From NCBI GenBank assembly GCA_020629195.1, contig JAHDDT010000003.1, positions 2,569 to 45,031 of the forward strand: a stretch of 42,463 bases of DNA, in the 5' to 3' direction. This DNA comes from Hellea sp. (lineage in GTDB: Bacteria; Pseudomonadota; Alphaproteobacteria; Caulobacterales; Maricaulaceae). This document shows, one piece after another, positions 34,754-42,463 of this stretch (position 1 is the stretch's first letter; the number at the start of each line of letters is the position of its first letter). A program made the translations under genes and the position numbers. The notes under the pieces are model-generated. The model saw only the letters and a list, made by a program, of their open reading frames with translations, was not told where the DNA came from and made no database searches.

Positions 34754-35758
34754 TTAAGCGATGCTTTCTTTCAATTTCGCGATTGTCTGCGTTATGGATT
34801 TGCCATCTGCGCGTGCTGCAAATGTTAGCGCCATACGATGCTGAAGCACAGGGGCAGCCAAATGAAGGACATCGTCTATCGAAGGTGATAAGCGGCCATC
34901 CATCAAGGCACGAGCGCGGGTGGCGAGCATCAAGGCTTGACCCGCGCGGGGTCCAGGGCCCCATGCAACCGTATCTTTAACCTCACTCAAGGCTGTTTGA
35001 TCAGGACGTGCATTTCGGACGAGTGTTAAAATGGCTTCGACGACCTTTTCGCCAACAGGAAGTTGACGCACAAGCTTTTGCATATCCATCAGCTGTTTCG
35101 GGGTCATAACTTTCTTAGCAACATTATCTTTTGCGCCTGTCGTCGCGATGAGAATGTCGCGCTCGGTTCCAAGCTCAGGGAAACCAACATCGATTTGGAA
35201 GAGGAAACGGTCAAGCTGCGCTTCGGGGAGTGGATATGTACCTTCTTGCTCAATCGGGTTTTGCGTGGCGAGAACGTGGAAAGGTGCAGGAAGATCATGC
35301 CTTTGTCCTGCAACCGTTACAAAACGTTCTTGCATGGCTTGAAGAAGCGCGGATTGCGTGCGCGGTGAGGCGCGGTTGATTTCATCAGCCATAAGAAGTT
35401 GGCAAAAAACGGGACCAGGAATGAAACGGAAAGAGCGCTTGCCTTTGGTTGTCTCTTCAAGAACTTCTGAGCCGACAATGTCAGCGGGCATAAGGTCGGG
35501 CGTAAATTGTATACGTTTTTCATTCAGGCCCAGAACCGTACCAAGCGTTTCCACGAGAAGTGTTTTAGCTAATCCAGGAACACCGACAAGCAGGGCATGT
35601 CCACCCGATAGCATCGCAGCGATGGAAAGCTCTACAACATTATCCTGCCCCAGAATAACAGTCCCGATTTCCGCTTTGGCTTTGGAAAGTTGGTCGGATG
35701 CTTTGGCTGCGGCTTTTTCGATATTTGCGGGAACTGTGAGGTCGGTTTGCATGTTCAT
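34754..35758 (-). CDS. moxR: MoxR family AAA+ ATPase
   Basis: A 334-residue cytoplasmic AAA+ ATPase. Walker A is GVPGLAKT (about 59-66), Walker B is LLMADEINRASPRTQSALLQ, followed by sensor 1 ATQNPIEQEGTYPLPEAQLD and an arginine-finger region with ERFVTV. MoxR proteins act as chaperone-like ATPases that help assemble metal-containing or envelope complexes together with VWA-domain partners. It is the first of the four-gene operon that continues with DUF58, BatA/DUF4159 and the VWA/GATase-like protein, and is divergent from the DUF1285 gene, 57 bases away. An ATG two codons downstream is an alternative start. Confidence 0.94.
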   Translation of the reverse strand: MNMQTDLTVPANIEKAAAKASDQLSKAKAEIGTVILGQDNVVELSIAAMLSGGHALLVGVPGLAKTLLVETLGTVLGLNEKRIQFTPDLMPADIVGSEVLEETTKGKRSFRFIPGPVFCQLLMADEINRASPRTQSALLQAMQERFVTVAGQRHDLPAPFHVLATQNPIEQEGTYPLPEAQLDRFLFQIDVGFPELGTERDILIATTGAKDNVAKKVMTPKQLMDMQKLVRQLPVGEKVVEAILTLVRNARPDQTALSEVKDTVAWGPGPRAGQALMLATRARALMDGRLSPSIDDVLHLAAPVLQHRMALTFAARADGKSITQTIAKLKESIA

Positions 35759-35815
35759 TAAAAGAATCCGTTATTATCAGTACGTATTGAAAAGTGATGG
35801 AATAAGCATAAGGTA

Positions 35816-36421
35816 ATGTCCATGGAAAACACGTTAAATGGCGGTAAGTCGCAGTTCTCTTTACAGGACCTCATGAAAGCTCTGGCTGATACTGAAGGTG
35901 GACAGCGTCCCGTCGAAAAGTGGAACCCTGATTATTGCGGCGAGATGGATATGGTCATCAAAGCAGATGGGTCATGGTGGCATGAAGGCTCGCCTCTAAC
36001 ACGGCGGGGGTTAATTGATCTTTTTGCGTCGATTTTGCGCAAAGATGCTGACGGCGAGACTTATCTAGTGACGCCTGTTGAGAAAATCAAAATTGCCGTT
36101 GAGCGTGCGCCTTTTGTGGCTGTTCGCGTGGATATTGAAGGTGAAGGTAAGTCGCAGCGTATTTTTTTTACAACGAACCTTGATGACGTTGTTGAGGCAG
36201 GGCCCGAAAACCCTATCCGTGTTGAGACCGACCCTGAGACTTTGGAACCTGCCCCCTTTGTGACGATTAGAGGCCGCTTAGAGGCCTCACTCAAGCGTTC
36301 AGTATTTTATGAATTGGTTGAGCACGCCGTGGAACGCGATACAGATGAGGGTAAACAACTCGGGATATGGGCTAGTGGCACATTTTTCCCGCTGGGCCCC
36401 GCAGGGGCGCATGAAGTATAA
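35816..36421 (+). CDS. DUF1285 domain protein
   Basis: A 201-residue protein of the DUF1285 family. The family features are YCGEMDMVIKADGSWWHEGS, PLTRRGLIDLFASILRKDAD and FVTIRGRLEASLKRSVFYEL, with the C-terminal WASGTFFPLG. The structure of family members is a small two-domain beta-rich fold of unknown biochemical role. The start follows AAGG; an ATG two codons later is possible. The NUDIX gene follows after 6 bases, and the order DUF1285-NUDIX-CCA is a common alphaproteobacterial arrangement. Confidence 0.9.
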   Translation: MSMENTLNGGKSQFSLQDLMKALADTEGGQRPVEKWNPDYCGEMDMVIKADGSWWHEGSPLTRRGLIDLFASILRKDADGETYLVTPVEKIKIAVERAPFVAVRVDIEGEGKSQRIFFTTNLDDVVEAGPENPIRVETDPETLEPAPFVTIRGRLEASLKRSVFYELVEHAVERDTDEGKQLGIWASGTFFPLGPAGAHEV

Positions 36422-36427
36422 GCTGTC

Positions 36428-37045
36428 ATGAGCTTTGATTCTGACCCCACAATAGACCAGCTACTTAAAGGCCTTTTGCCGATTAAGATTTCAGATGGGA
36501 CAGACGCCGTTAAACGCAAAGGACAGCGCGGCGCCTCTGTTTTAATGCCGTTGGTTTCGCGCGGCGAGTGGCAGGTTATTCTCACGCAGCGGCCACAGAC
36601 AATGCCTCAACATGCAGGTCAGATTGCCTTTCCCGGAGGTAAACGTGAGGCTGGCGAAACAGCTTTACAGGCAGCGCTTCGAGAGACGGAGGAAGAGATT
36701 GGTGTGCAGGCCAAAGATATTCAGATAATAGGCCGCTTGCCGTCTTTTAATGCAGTCAGCGAGTATCGCGTGACGCCCTTTGTTGGGATTGTCAGTCCAA
36801 CGGCCAAAATCAATCCCGATCCGCGCGAAGTAGATGATGTCTTTGAGGCGCCCTTATCTTTTTTAATGGATCCTCAAAACCATGTGGCGCGAGATGTTTT
36901 TTTTGAAGGAAAAAATCACCGTCTCTATGATATGCCTTATAAAAGCCTAGATGGGACGCATAGAAATATTTGGGGTATGACCGCGATGATAATGTACCGA
37001 CTCTATCAACGCAGTTACCAAGCTGTCTTTGAAACGGAGTATTAG
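36428..37045 (+). CDS. NUDIX hydrolase, CoA pyrophosphatase type
   Basis: A 205-residue NUDIX enzyme. The Nudix box is complete: GGKREAGETALQAALRETEE followed by EIGV (GX5EX7REUXEEXGU). The segment upstream, QRPQTMPQHAGQIAFPGGK, is the signature of the CoA-pyrophosphatase subgroup, which cleaves CoA into 3',5'-ADP and 4'-phosphopantetheine with Mg2+ or Mn2+. It sits between the DUF1285 gene and the deacetylase-like gene in a run of closely spaced genes. Confidence 0.93.
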   Translation: MSFDSDPTIDQLLKGLLPIKISDGTDAVKRKGQRGASVLMPLVSRGEWQVILTQRPQTMPQHAGQIAFPGGKREAGETALQAALRETEEEIGVQAKDIQIIGRLPSFNAVSEYRVTPFVGIVSPTAKINPDPREVDDVFEAPLSFLMDPQNHVARDVFFEGKNHRLYDMPYKSLDGTHRNIWGMTAMIMYRLYQRSYQAVFETEY

Positions 37046-37052
37046 GGCCTAA

Positions 37053-37967
37053 ATGTTGAATAGACGTCATTTCATTATTGGTAGTTTAGCGCTGGGTGGG
37101 TGTGGCCCTGCCATTGTTACAAAGCCGTCAAAGCGTCTTGCTGTGACAATGGATGATTTCAATATTGGCTTCAATGTTCGTCTGAATCCACGGGAACGAA
37201 ATGAGCGTATCCTTGCCGCATTTGAGACCCATAATCACAAAGCCGCAGGGTTCGTAACTGGCCGATTTGTGGACAGTATGTTCGGGGATGAGGTTGTAAA
37301 GAGTTGGTCAGACGCTGGACATTTAATTGGTAATCACAGCTATTCTCATATGAATTCAACAGAGGAAGCCGCCAATCTTGTTACGGCCGACATTTTAAAA
37401 AACCACGCTTTTCTGTCACGATATAATGGATATGAAAAAATTTTCCGTTTCCCATATTTGGCCGAAGGCGGGTCTGTTGAGAAAGTTAAAATCTACCGTA
37501 ATTTCTTGAGAGCTAACGGATTTCAAAATGGCGCTGTAACGATTGATACTGTGGACTGGTATATTTCAAGCCGGCTCGAAACTCGCTTAAAAGCAGATAA
37601 GAACGCAGATATTGAGCCCTATCGCGATTACTATGTGAAAGCTGTGGTGACTTTAGCGGAGCATTTCCAAGCTTTGGCAGAGCGAATTGGTCAAATTGAT
37701 GTGCCGCACTCTATGTTGATGCATCATAACATTTTAAATGGCTTGTTCTTGGGCGATGCTCTGAGCGCTCTTAAGGAGGCAGGTTGGTCTCTGATTGATG
37801 CTAAGGAGGTTTTTGCACACCCCCTTTATGATCTTGAACCTAAAACACCAACGCGAAGCCGTAGTCTATTATCTGTCTTGGCCCAAGAAAAAGGCATAGA
37901 AGATACGGGTTATCCCGAAGCTTATCGAAATTGGGGTAAAAAAACGATGGACGCTTTGAGGCTCTAG
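37053..37967 (+). CDS. Polysaccharide deacetylase-like lipoprotein with Tat-type signal
   Basis: A 304-residue NodB-homology (carbohydrate esterase 4-like) protein. The N terminus MLNRRHFIIGSLALGGC contains a twin-arginine pattern and a lipobox (Cys17), so it may be exported folded and lipid-anchored. AVTMDDFN supplies the Asp pair and NHSYSHMN the His-x3-His metal site of the family. The region RFPYLAEGG corresponds to the RxPY motif. Members deacetylate peptidoglycan or N-acetylated polysaccharides; the substrate here is unknown. The gene inserts between NUDIX and CCA genes, which are adjacent in many relatives. AGGG stands before the ATG. Confidence 0.87.
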   Translation: MLNRRHFIIGSLALGGCGPAIVTKPSKRLAVTMDDFNIGFNVRLNPRERNERILAAFETHNHKAAGFVTGRFVDSMFGDEVVKSWSDAGHLIGNHSYSHMNSTEEAANLVTADILKNHAFLSRYNGYEKIFRFPYLAEGGSVEKVKIYRNFLRANGFQNGAVTIDTVDWYISSRLETRLKADKNADIEPYRDYYVKAVVTLAEHFQALAERIGQIDVPHSMLMHHNILNGLFLGDALSALKEAGWSLIDAKEVFAHPLYDLEPKTPTRSRSLLSVLAQEKGIEDTGYPEAYRNWGKKTMDALRL

Positions 37968-37983
37968 TCTAAACAGATAAGTG

Positions 37984-39213
37984 ATGAGCTCTATAAATCC
38001 GAACACACCTTGGCTTAGCAGTAAAGCCGTCGCGGCTATATTTAATGCCTTGCCCAAAGACAGCACGCGCTTCGTTGGCGGCTGTGTGCGCAATGCACTT
38101 ATGGGCCAAGAGGTGGGTGATATTGATCTTGCGACACAACTTAAGCCGCATGACGTTGCTGCGGCATTGGACGCCGCGAAAATTAGATATGTGCCGACGG
38201 GAATAGATCACGGAACTTTAACAGCTGTAATAGGCGGTGAACCATTTGAGATCACAAGTTTACGCAAAGATGTTGAAACCGATGGCCGCCGCGCGGTCAT
38301 CGCCTTTACCCAAGACTGGGCTGAGGATGCGCAGCGCCGTGATCTGACGATAAATGCGCTTTATGCAGATATTGATGGCCAAGTTTTTGATCCAACTGGC
38401 CAAGGTTTGGACGACTTAAAGGCCATGAAATTTCGCTTTGTTGGAGAGGCCGAAGACCGCGTGAAAGAAGACTACCTGCGTATCCTGCGCTTCTTTAGGT
38501 TTTTGGCGTGGTATGGCGGTAAGGGCAAGATTGATGCGAAAGCCCTGAAGGCCTGCCGTGAAAACCGCAAAGGCCTTAAAAAACTCTCCGCCGAACGAGT
38601 CTGGTCTGAGATCAAGAAAATGCTCCTTGCGCGCGATCCGTCCCGTGCGGTTGGGATTATGCTGACAAATGAGATTCTCGATACATTATTACCCGAAGCC
38701 AGTAACGCAGATGGCCTGACACGCATGATCGCGCTGGAACAGCGTGAAGCCATAGAGCCTGACCCGCTCTTGCGGCTTATGGCGATGAGCGCGAGAGAGC
38801 CCCTCCAAATGGCGCTCTTATGTAAGCGCTTGAAAATGAGCACAAAGGAAACGGCGCGCTTACGGGGGTGGGCGGATAGTTCAGCCGCGCTTGATCCGCA
38901 TGCAGAGGAGCGAGAGAAACTAAAGGCCATTTATCTTGCAGGAAAACAAGTTGTCATTGATCGTGCGCGGTTAAGAGCCGCTGGCGAAGAGGATGCTTTA
39001 TTAAGTTCGCGTTGGATGAGTTTGGCTGATTTGGCCATGGGCTGGACAGCTCCGGAGTTTCCGCTGACCGGAAAAGATCTAAAAAAAGCGGGTGTAGAGC
39101 CCGGACCGCAAATGGGTAAAAAACTTGAAGCCTTGAAAGCTTTGTGGGTGCGGAGTGGTTTTACGGCAGATCGCGATAAACTTCTTATGGCTCTTAAACT
39201 CTTAAACCGTTAG
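37984..39213 (+). CDS. cca: CCA tRNA nucleotidyltransferase
   Basis: A 409-residue class II CCA-adding enzyme or poly(A) polymerase homologue that builds or repairs the 3' CCA of tRNAs. The head domain holds FVGGCVRNALMGQEVGDIDL with the metal-binding Asp pair, TSLRKDVETDGRRA, and the basic RRDLTINALY motif that follows. The neck has EDRVKEDYLRILRFFRFLA. The C-terminal half is helical. ATG 37984 is preferred over the in-frame GTG at 37981; neither has a strong ribosome site. The GST gene follows after 8 bases. Confidence 0.94.
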   Translation: MSSINPNTPWLSSKAVAAIFNALPKDSTRFVGGCVRNALMGQEVGDIDLATQLKPHDVAAALDAAKIRYVPTGIDHGTLTAVIGGEPFEITSLRKDVETDGRRAVIAFTQDWAEDAQRRDLTINALYADIDGQVFDPTGQGLDDLKAMKFRFVGEAEDRVKEDYLRILRFFRFLAWYGGKGKIDAKALKACRENRKGLKKLSAERVWSEIKKMLLARDPSRAVGIMLTNEILDTLLPEASNADGLTRMIALEQREAIEPDPLLRLMAMSAREPLQMALLCKRLKMSTKETARLRGWADSSAALDPHAEEREKLKAIYLAGKQVVIDRARLRAAGEEDALLSSRWMSLADLAMGWTAPEFPLTGKDLKKAGVEPGPQMGKKLEALKALWVRSGFTADRDKLLMALKLLNR

Positions 39214-39221
39214 GCGGCATT

Positions 39222-39866
39222 ATGTCTTTGAAACTCTATATAGGAAATTATAATTATTCGTCTTGGTCGCTTCGGCCTTGGCTCGTGCTGCGGAAAGCTG
39301 AATTGCCCTTTGAGGAGGAGGTGATTGATCTGGATATACCAGGATATAAGGACAAGCTTTTGTCACTTACGGATGCTGGCACGGTGCCTGTTCTGCAAAT
39401 CAATGACGATATGTTGCCCGATAGCCTTGCGATTTCAGAATTTTGCGCGAAAGCCGTTCCTAACCTTTGGCCCAAAGACCCCGTGCAAAAGGCCGAAGCC
39501 TTGCGCGTTACTAAATTGATGCATGAGGGCTTTCAGGCCCTTCGCGATGAAGCGCCGATGAATTTGCGCCGCCGCACCTCAAAGCCTGTGCCGCAAAACT
39601 GTCTGGACGACGCCGCCGAAATGGTGGCGCTTTGGGATGAGCTTCTTTCGCGTCATGACGGGCCGTTTTTGTTTAATGACTGGTCTATCGCGGACGCATT
39701 CTACACTCCCGCAGCGACGCGTTTTGCAAGTTATGATCTGCCCAGAACGGCACGTTCAGATACTTATATATCTGAACTTATGTCCGATGCGGATTTTCAG
39801 GACTGGGAAGCACAAGCTTTCATCGAAACCCATATTTTGCCAGAGACAGATAAGGTCAATCAATGA
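39222..39866 (+). CDS. Glutathione S-transferase family protein
   Basis: A 214-residue GST. The N-terminal thioredoxin-like domain reads LYIGNYNYSSWSLRPWLVLR, with a Ser at the position where beta/zeta-like GSTs place the glutathione-activating residue, and TVPVLQ (cis-Pro) plus the DSLAISEF glutathione-binding motif. The C-terminal all-helical domain contains NDWSIADAFYTP, the usual N-capping/hydrophobic-staple motif. Expected to conjugate or isomerise small compounds with glutathione; the substrate is unknown. The stop overlaps the apt start (ATGA). Confidence 0.92.
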   Translation: MSLKLYIGNYNYSSWSLRPWLVLRKAELPFEEEVIDLDIPGYKDKLLSLTDAGTVPVLQINDDMLPDSLAISEFCAKAVPNLWPKDPVQKAEALRVTKLMHEGFQALRDEAPMNLRRRTSKPVPQNCLDDAAEMVALWDELLSRHDGPFLFNDWSIADAFYTPAATRFASYDLPRTARSDTYISELMSDADFQDWEAQAFIETHILPETDKVNQ

Positions 39867-40390
39867 ACTTAAAAGACGCTATTCGTACGATACCAGATTT
39901 CCCAAAGCCCGGAATTATGTATCGTGATATCACCACGCTTTTGACAAATCGTAGGGCTTTGGCGGAAGCTGTGATACGGCTGGCTGAACCTTACAAACAC
40001 AAGGATGTTGATAATATTGCAGGCATAGAAGCGCGTGGTTTTACCTTTGGAACGGCCGTTGCCTATGAGCTTGGGGCGGGATTTGTGCCCGTTCGTAAGA
40101 AAGGGAAATTGCCTTTTGATACCTTTGAGCAAGACTATAAATTAGAATATGGCGAAGATACTCTAGAGGTTCATGCGGATAGTATTCGCAAAGGTGAGAA
40201 TGTGGTTATCATTGATGATCTGATCGCGACGGGCGGAACGGCCGAAGCGACTGTGAAGCTCTTAAGGCGGACTGGCGCGAATATTATTGGCGCAGCTTTT
40301 GTAATTGATTTACCTGAGCTTGGGGGCGTTGAGCGGTTAGTTAAAATGGGTATCCCTGTGACAACGCTTGTGAAATTTGAAGGGCATTAA
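39863..40390 (+). CDS. apt: Adenine phosphoribosyltransferase
   Basis: A 175-residue purine salvage enzyme making AMP from adenine and PRPP. IPDFPKPGIMYRDITTLL is the characteristic N terminus, GIEARGFTFGTAVAYELGAG is the conserved base-binding region, and VVIIDDLIATGGTAEAT is the PRPP-binding loop. Length is typical. It overlaps the GST gene by 4 bases. Confidence 0.96.
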   Translation: MNLKDAIRTIPDFPKPGIMYRDITTLLTNRRALAEAVIRLAEPYKHKDVDNIAGIEARGFTFGTAVAYELGAGFVPVRKKGKLPFDTFEQDYKLEYGEDTLEVHADSIRKGENVVIIDDLIATGGTAEATVKLLRRTGANIIGAAFVIDLPELGGVERLVKMGIPVTTLVKFEGH

Positions 40391-40391
40391 A

Positions 40392-40844
40392 ATGACGAGA
40401 CCTATCAGTAGTTATCTTCTCTTTTTCGCATTGGCTTATGTCGGAATGCTTATTCTGTTTGCAGTCATTTCGATGTTCCTGTCGTCTGCGGGGAGTTCTG
40501 GAACAGTTATCGCGCCGTTTTTAGCCGCTATGATGATTGGCGAATTTTTTATTAAAAAAGAAAGGCGCGCGCCAAATGATGCGGAGCGCAATGCCTTAAC
40601 GATGGGGAGTTTCTTTATATTCGCTGCTATAAATATTGTTTTGCTGGTTCTGGCTTTTGTTGGCGGGGCTTTGGGGGATATTGAAGTTGATGGAAATGGG
40701 TTTGCGCTGATTTCAGGACTGCTTATCCTATTTTTAGGTGTTCTTTTCTTGATTGTCTTTTTTATGATGCGTTGGGCTTATGGCGGTCTCACCCGTAAGC
40801 GGGCCGAGAAGCTTTTAGGCGATCAAAATAGCACATTTGACTAA
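40392..40844 (+). CDS. Small membrane protein, possibly ABZJ_00895-like
   Basis: A 150-residue protein with four hydrophobic segments: YLLFFALAYVGMLILFAVIS, APFLAAMMIGEFFI, FFIFAAINIVLLVLAFVG and ISGLLILFLGVLFLIVFFMM. A basic-acidic KKERRAPNDAERNALT segment separates the second and third, and the C terminus is charged and cytosolic. This layout resembles the ABZJ_00895 family of unknown function, though I cannot confirm that. ATG 40392 lies one base after the apt stop. A TTG at 40377 inside apt is an alternative. It ends 17 bases before the convergent DUF11 gene. Confidence 0.8.
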   Translation: MTRPISSYLLFFALAYVGMLILFAVISMFLSSAGSSGTVIAPFLAAMMIGEFFIKKERRAPNDAERNALTMGSFFIFAAINIVLLVLAFVGGALGDIEVDGNGFALISGLLILFLGVLFLIVFFMMRWAYGGLTRKRAEKLLGDQNSTFD

Positions 40845-40861
40845 CCCGCTGGAAAAGAGGG

Positions 40862-42463
40862 TTACTTAATGAGGGCGCGAATTTGAATTTCGCCTGTTGC
40901 GTTAATAGGTAAGGTCGCATTTGAAAAACGCACCACACATGCACCGCCATCGCAATCCGTATTCGCAGCGGGTAGGGCAGGAGACCCAAAGCTTCCGCCC
41001 GTAAAGCCCGTTGTTGTAGCGGATACAAACCGAACATTGCCCGGAAGTGTGTCAGATAAATCTATGTCTTCTGCCTGAGCGGTCGCAGACGCGTCATTAT
41101 TGACGGTAATTCTGTAAAGAACCTCATTGCCAGGAGTCATATAAAGCCCTGCGCTTGCAGGGTCATAGACTTCAACCGTTTTTACAGCGGTCACATTTGC
41201 CAGCAAACGCGGACACATTGAGAATTCATGGACAGACATGATTTGAAATGCGGGGTTTGCGGGTGCAGAAACATCATTTCCGTATTCAATTGTTACCCTG
41301 TCTATGGGAGAGTTAAATGTTACAGTGACATTGCCCGTCCCTTCAGTATTACCTGCATTGCCGCCTTGGCCAATGGCTGAATTCCCTGAGACATAATTTC
41401 GGGCGCTTGGCGTTAGTGTCGGGAATACTGTTGTGCCGTTAAGCTCACCCGTCACGGTCAGGCGGTCTGTCCAGCTTCCAAGATCAATGTCAAAGAGAGT
41501 GAATTGCAAAGCTTGAACACCTGTTCCGTCATCAATATCGGCTGTCAAGACGATTTGTTGAGACGTGTTTGCGTGATCCGCGGCAAATGCCAAGCTGAAT
41601 TCTGCGGGTGTTATGCCCCCGCTATAGGTGCTTTGCGTCACAGGTGTATTTACGCCCCCAATTTGCCCTAAATTCGCAGTGTCTCCGGTCACCGTAAAGA
41701 CGAGCGGAATACCGGCGACAGTATAGCTGTCCGTTAAATCGCCTCCGTTCCAACCATTTGTTCCGCCCGGGGCTTCCCATGCGTGAACGAATTGATCAAC
41801 AGCCGGGCAGCTAAGTGCTGGAGGTGTTGGCGGGGGCTGTACAAAAATTGTTGTGCTATCATAATCATCTTCTCCAGTGTCATTATTGCCTGGAGTAGAG
41901 TCAGAATCAGTTTGTGACGAAGAGGCAACTTCCGCTGTGACGGCGCCGCTGCTTTGCGAGATGACATCAAGTGTGAGCGTAATGGACGTGGTTCCTAAGC
42001 CCACAGTCCCCGGGATTGTCCATATGCCAGTGACGTCATTATAGCTTCCTGTTCCAGAAGAAGACGTAAAGTCCAGAAATGGTGGTAAGTCGATATCTAC
42101 AGTAACGCCTGATGTTGTCGATGGGCCGCTATTGTTGAGGTTATAGGTTATTGTAATCGTTTCCCCGGTCTCGGGGAAGCTGTCGGACACTGATGATGAA
42201 AGTGATAGATCTGCGCCTGTCGGGTTAGAGAAAATAAGAGAGGCCTCTAAGAAGGTTCCGTTTTCTGTATTAAAATCATCACACATCGTCAGGATCCAGG
42301 TTCCATCTGCGTTTTGTCCCGTAAATGCCGAGAGCGGATTGCTCGGTGTTACTGTATGTTGGTAGAGAGGAGCATTAACGTTATGAGGGCCATCCGCTGA
42401 GCCTGTGTTGATTGCTACTGTAGCGCCGTCATCCATCAGAATGTTATAATCATCATCATTACC
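40862..42463 (-). CDS. Secreted P-domain / DUF11 repeat protein, C-terminal part
   Basis: 534 residues of an open frame running off the right edge; the true start is outside the window. The part visible begins in a proprotein-convertase P-domain-like region (NADGTWILTMCDDFNTENGT). A DUF11-type immunoglobulin-like repeat follows (LSLSSSVSDSFPETGETITI), then an about 190-residue beta-sandwich (SCPAVDQFVHAWEAPGGTNG onward), and a last DUF11-type repeat with NVTAVKTVEVYDP and DTLPGNVRFV. It ends abruptly in IQIRALIK with no LPXTG, PEP-CTERM or type-9 secretion tail. The composition, rich in Thr, Ser, Asp and Asn and very poor in Lys, is that of a large extracellular or cell-surface protein. Function is unknown; adhesion is a typical guess for such proteins. 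Confidence 0.82.
   Translation of the reverse strand, partial: GNDDDYNILMDDGATVAINTGSADGPHNVNAPLYQHTVTPSNPLSAFTGQNADGTWILTMCDDFNTENGTFLEASLIFSNPTGADLSLSSSVSDSFPETGETITITYNLNNSGPSTTSGVTVDIDLPPFLDFTSSSGTGSYNDVTGIWTIPGTVGLGTTSITLTLDVISQSSGAVTAEVASSSQTDSDSTPGNNDTGEDDYDSTTIFVQPPPTPPALSCPAVDQFVHAWEAPGGTNGWNGGDLTDSYTVAGIPLVFTVTGDTANLGQIGGVNTPVTQSTYSGGITPAEFSLAFAADHANTSQQIVLTADIDDGTGVQALQFTLFDIDLGSWTDRLTVTGELNGTTVFPTLTPSARNYVSGNSAIGQGGNAGNTEGTGNVTVTFNSPIDRVTIEYGNDVSAPANPAFQIMSVHEFSMCPRLLANVTAVKTVEVYDPASAGLYMTPGNEVLYRITVNNDASATAQAEDIDLSDTLPGNVRFVSATTTGFTGGSFGSPALPAANTDCDGGACVVRFSNATLPINATGEIQIRALIK

Noticed and set aside
40359-40372. TGACAACGCTTGTG in apt resembling the ACGT-centre operator
   Set aside because: It is inside the apt coding region, not symmetric, and unrelated to the sugar genes.
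1-42463. tRNA, rRNA, CRISPR, insertion sequence, prophage or known riboswitch
   Set aside because: I scanned the intergenic regions by eye and saw no cloverleaf with CCA, no regularly spaced repeats, no transposase and no inverted-repeat-bounded element; a covariance-model search could still find a short RNA.

Overview
The window reads as chromosomal DNA from an alphaproteobacterium, probably a marine, low-to-moderate GC member of the Maricaulales/Hyphomonadaceae type (Litorimonas/Hellea-like). This placement is inferred. It rests on the Entner-Doudoroff gene set, the many lipoprotein glycosidases, the tryptophan-halogenase-like pair, a sodium:solute symporter and the MoxR-DUF58-DUF4159 / DUF1285-NUDIX-CCA gene order, not on any rRNA. 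No tRNA, rRNA, CRISPR array, insertion sequence or prophage was seen. Gene density is very high and no stretch of more than 300 bases lacks a gene.

Region 1 (1-20724) is a glucose / beta-glucoside utilization locus. It holds the start of a GH3 lipoprotein (left edge, minus), a LacI-type repressor, an SSS symporter, an MFS sugar porter and a two-domain SGNH/CE2-like esterase lipoprotein. These are followed by a translationally coupled pair of flavin-dependent halogenase-like proteins (minus), an ExoP-type GH3 glucan glucohydrolase lipoprotein, a glucokinase (minus) and a second LacI repressor. The region ends with the operon zwf-pgl-edd-glk-SMP30. A perfect 14-bp palindrome, TGACAGCGCTGTCA, occurs at four intergenic positions (1506, 9663, 13413, 14577). 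A variant with a different centre, TGACAACGTTGTCA, lies at 451 between the first GH3 and the first lacI, and a decayed copy lies at 3183. This is a readable regulon: extracytoplasmic glucosidases release glucose, two inner-membrane transporters import it, glucokinase phosphorylates it, and the Entner-Doudoroff upper pathway converts it to KDPG. No eda (KDPG aldolase) gene is in the window.

Region 2 (20772-28961) is a mixed housekeeping block: a SOUL heme-binding protein, an MsbA-like ABC exporter, RecQ, queC-queE for queuosine, two small secreted or membrane-anchored proteins of unknown function, a lipoprotein built on 11-residue repeats and a four-EF-hand protein. Several convergent pairs overlap at their 3' ends.

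Region 3 (29041-35758, minus) is a tightly coupled four-gene operon, moxR - DUF58 - BatA/DUF4159 - VWA-like membrane protein. Divergent from it, region 4 (35816-40844, plus) is a compact run: DUF1285, NUDIX CoA pyrophosphatase, polysaccharide deacetylase-like lipoprotein, CCA-adding enzyme, glutathione S-transferase, apt and a small membrane protein. The right edge (40862 onward, minus) is the C-terminal part of a large secreted P-domain/DUF11 protein.

The most interesting material is region 1: the shared operator set with two centre variants, and a catalytically degenerate halogenase homologue coupled to an intact one inside a sugar regulon.
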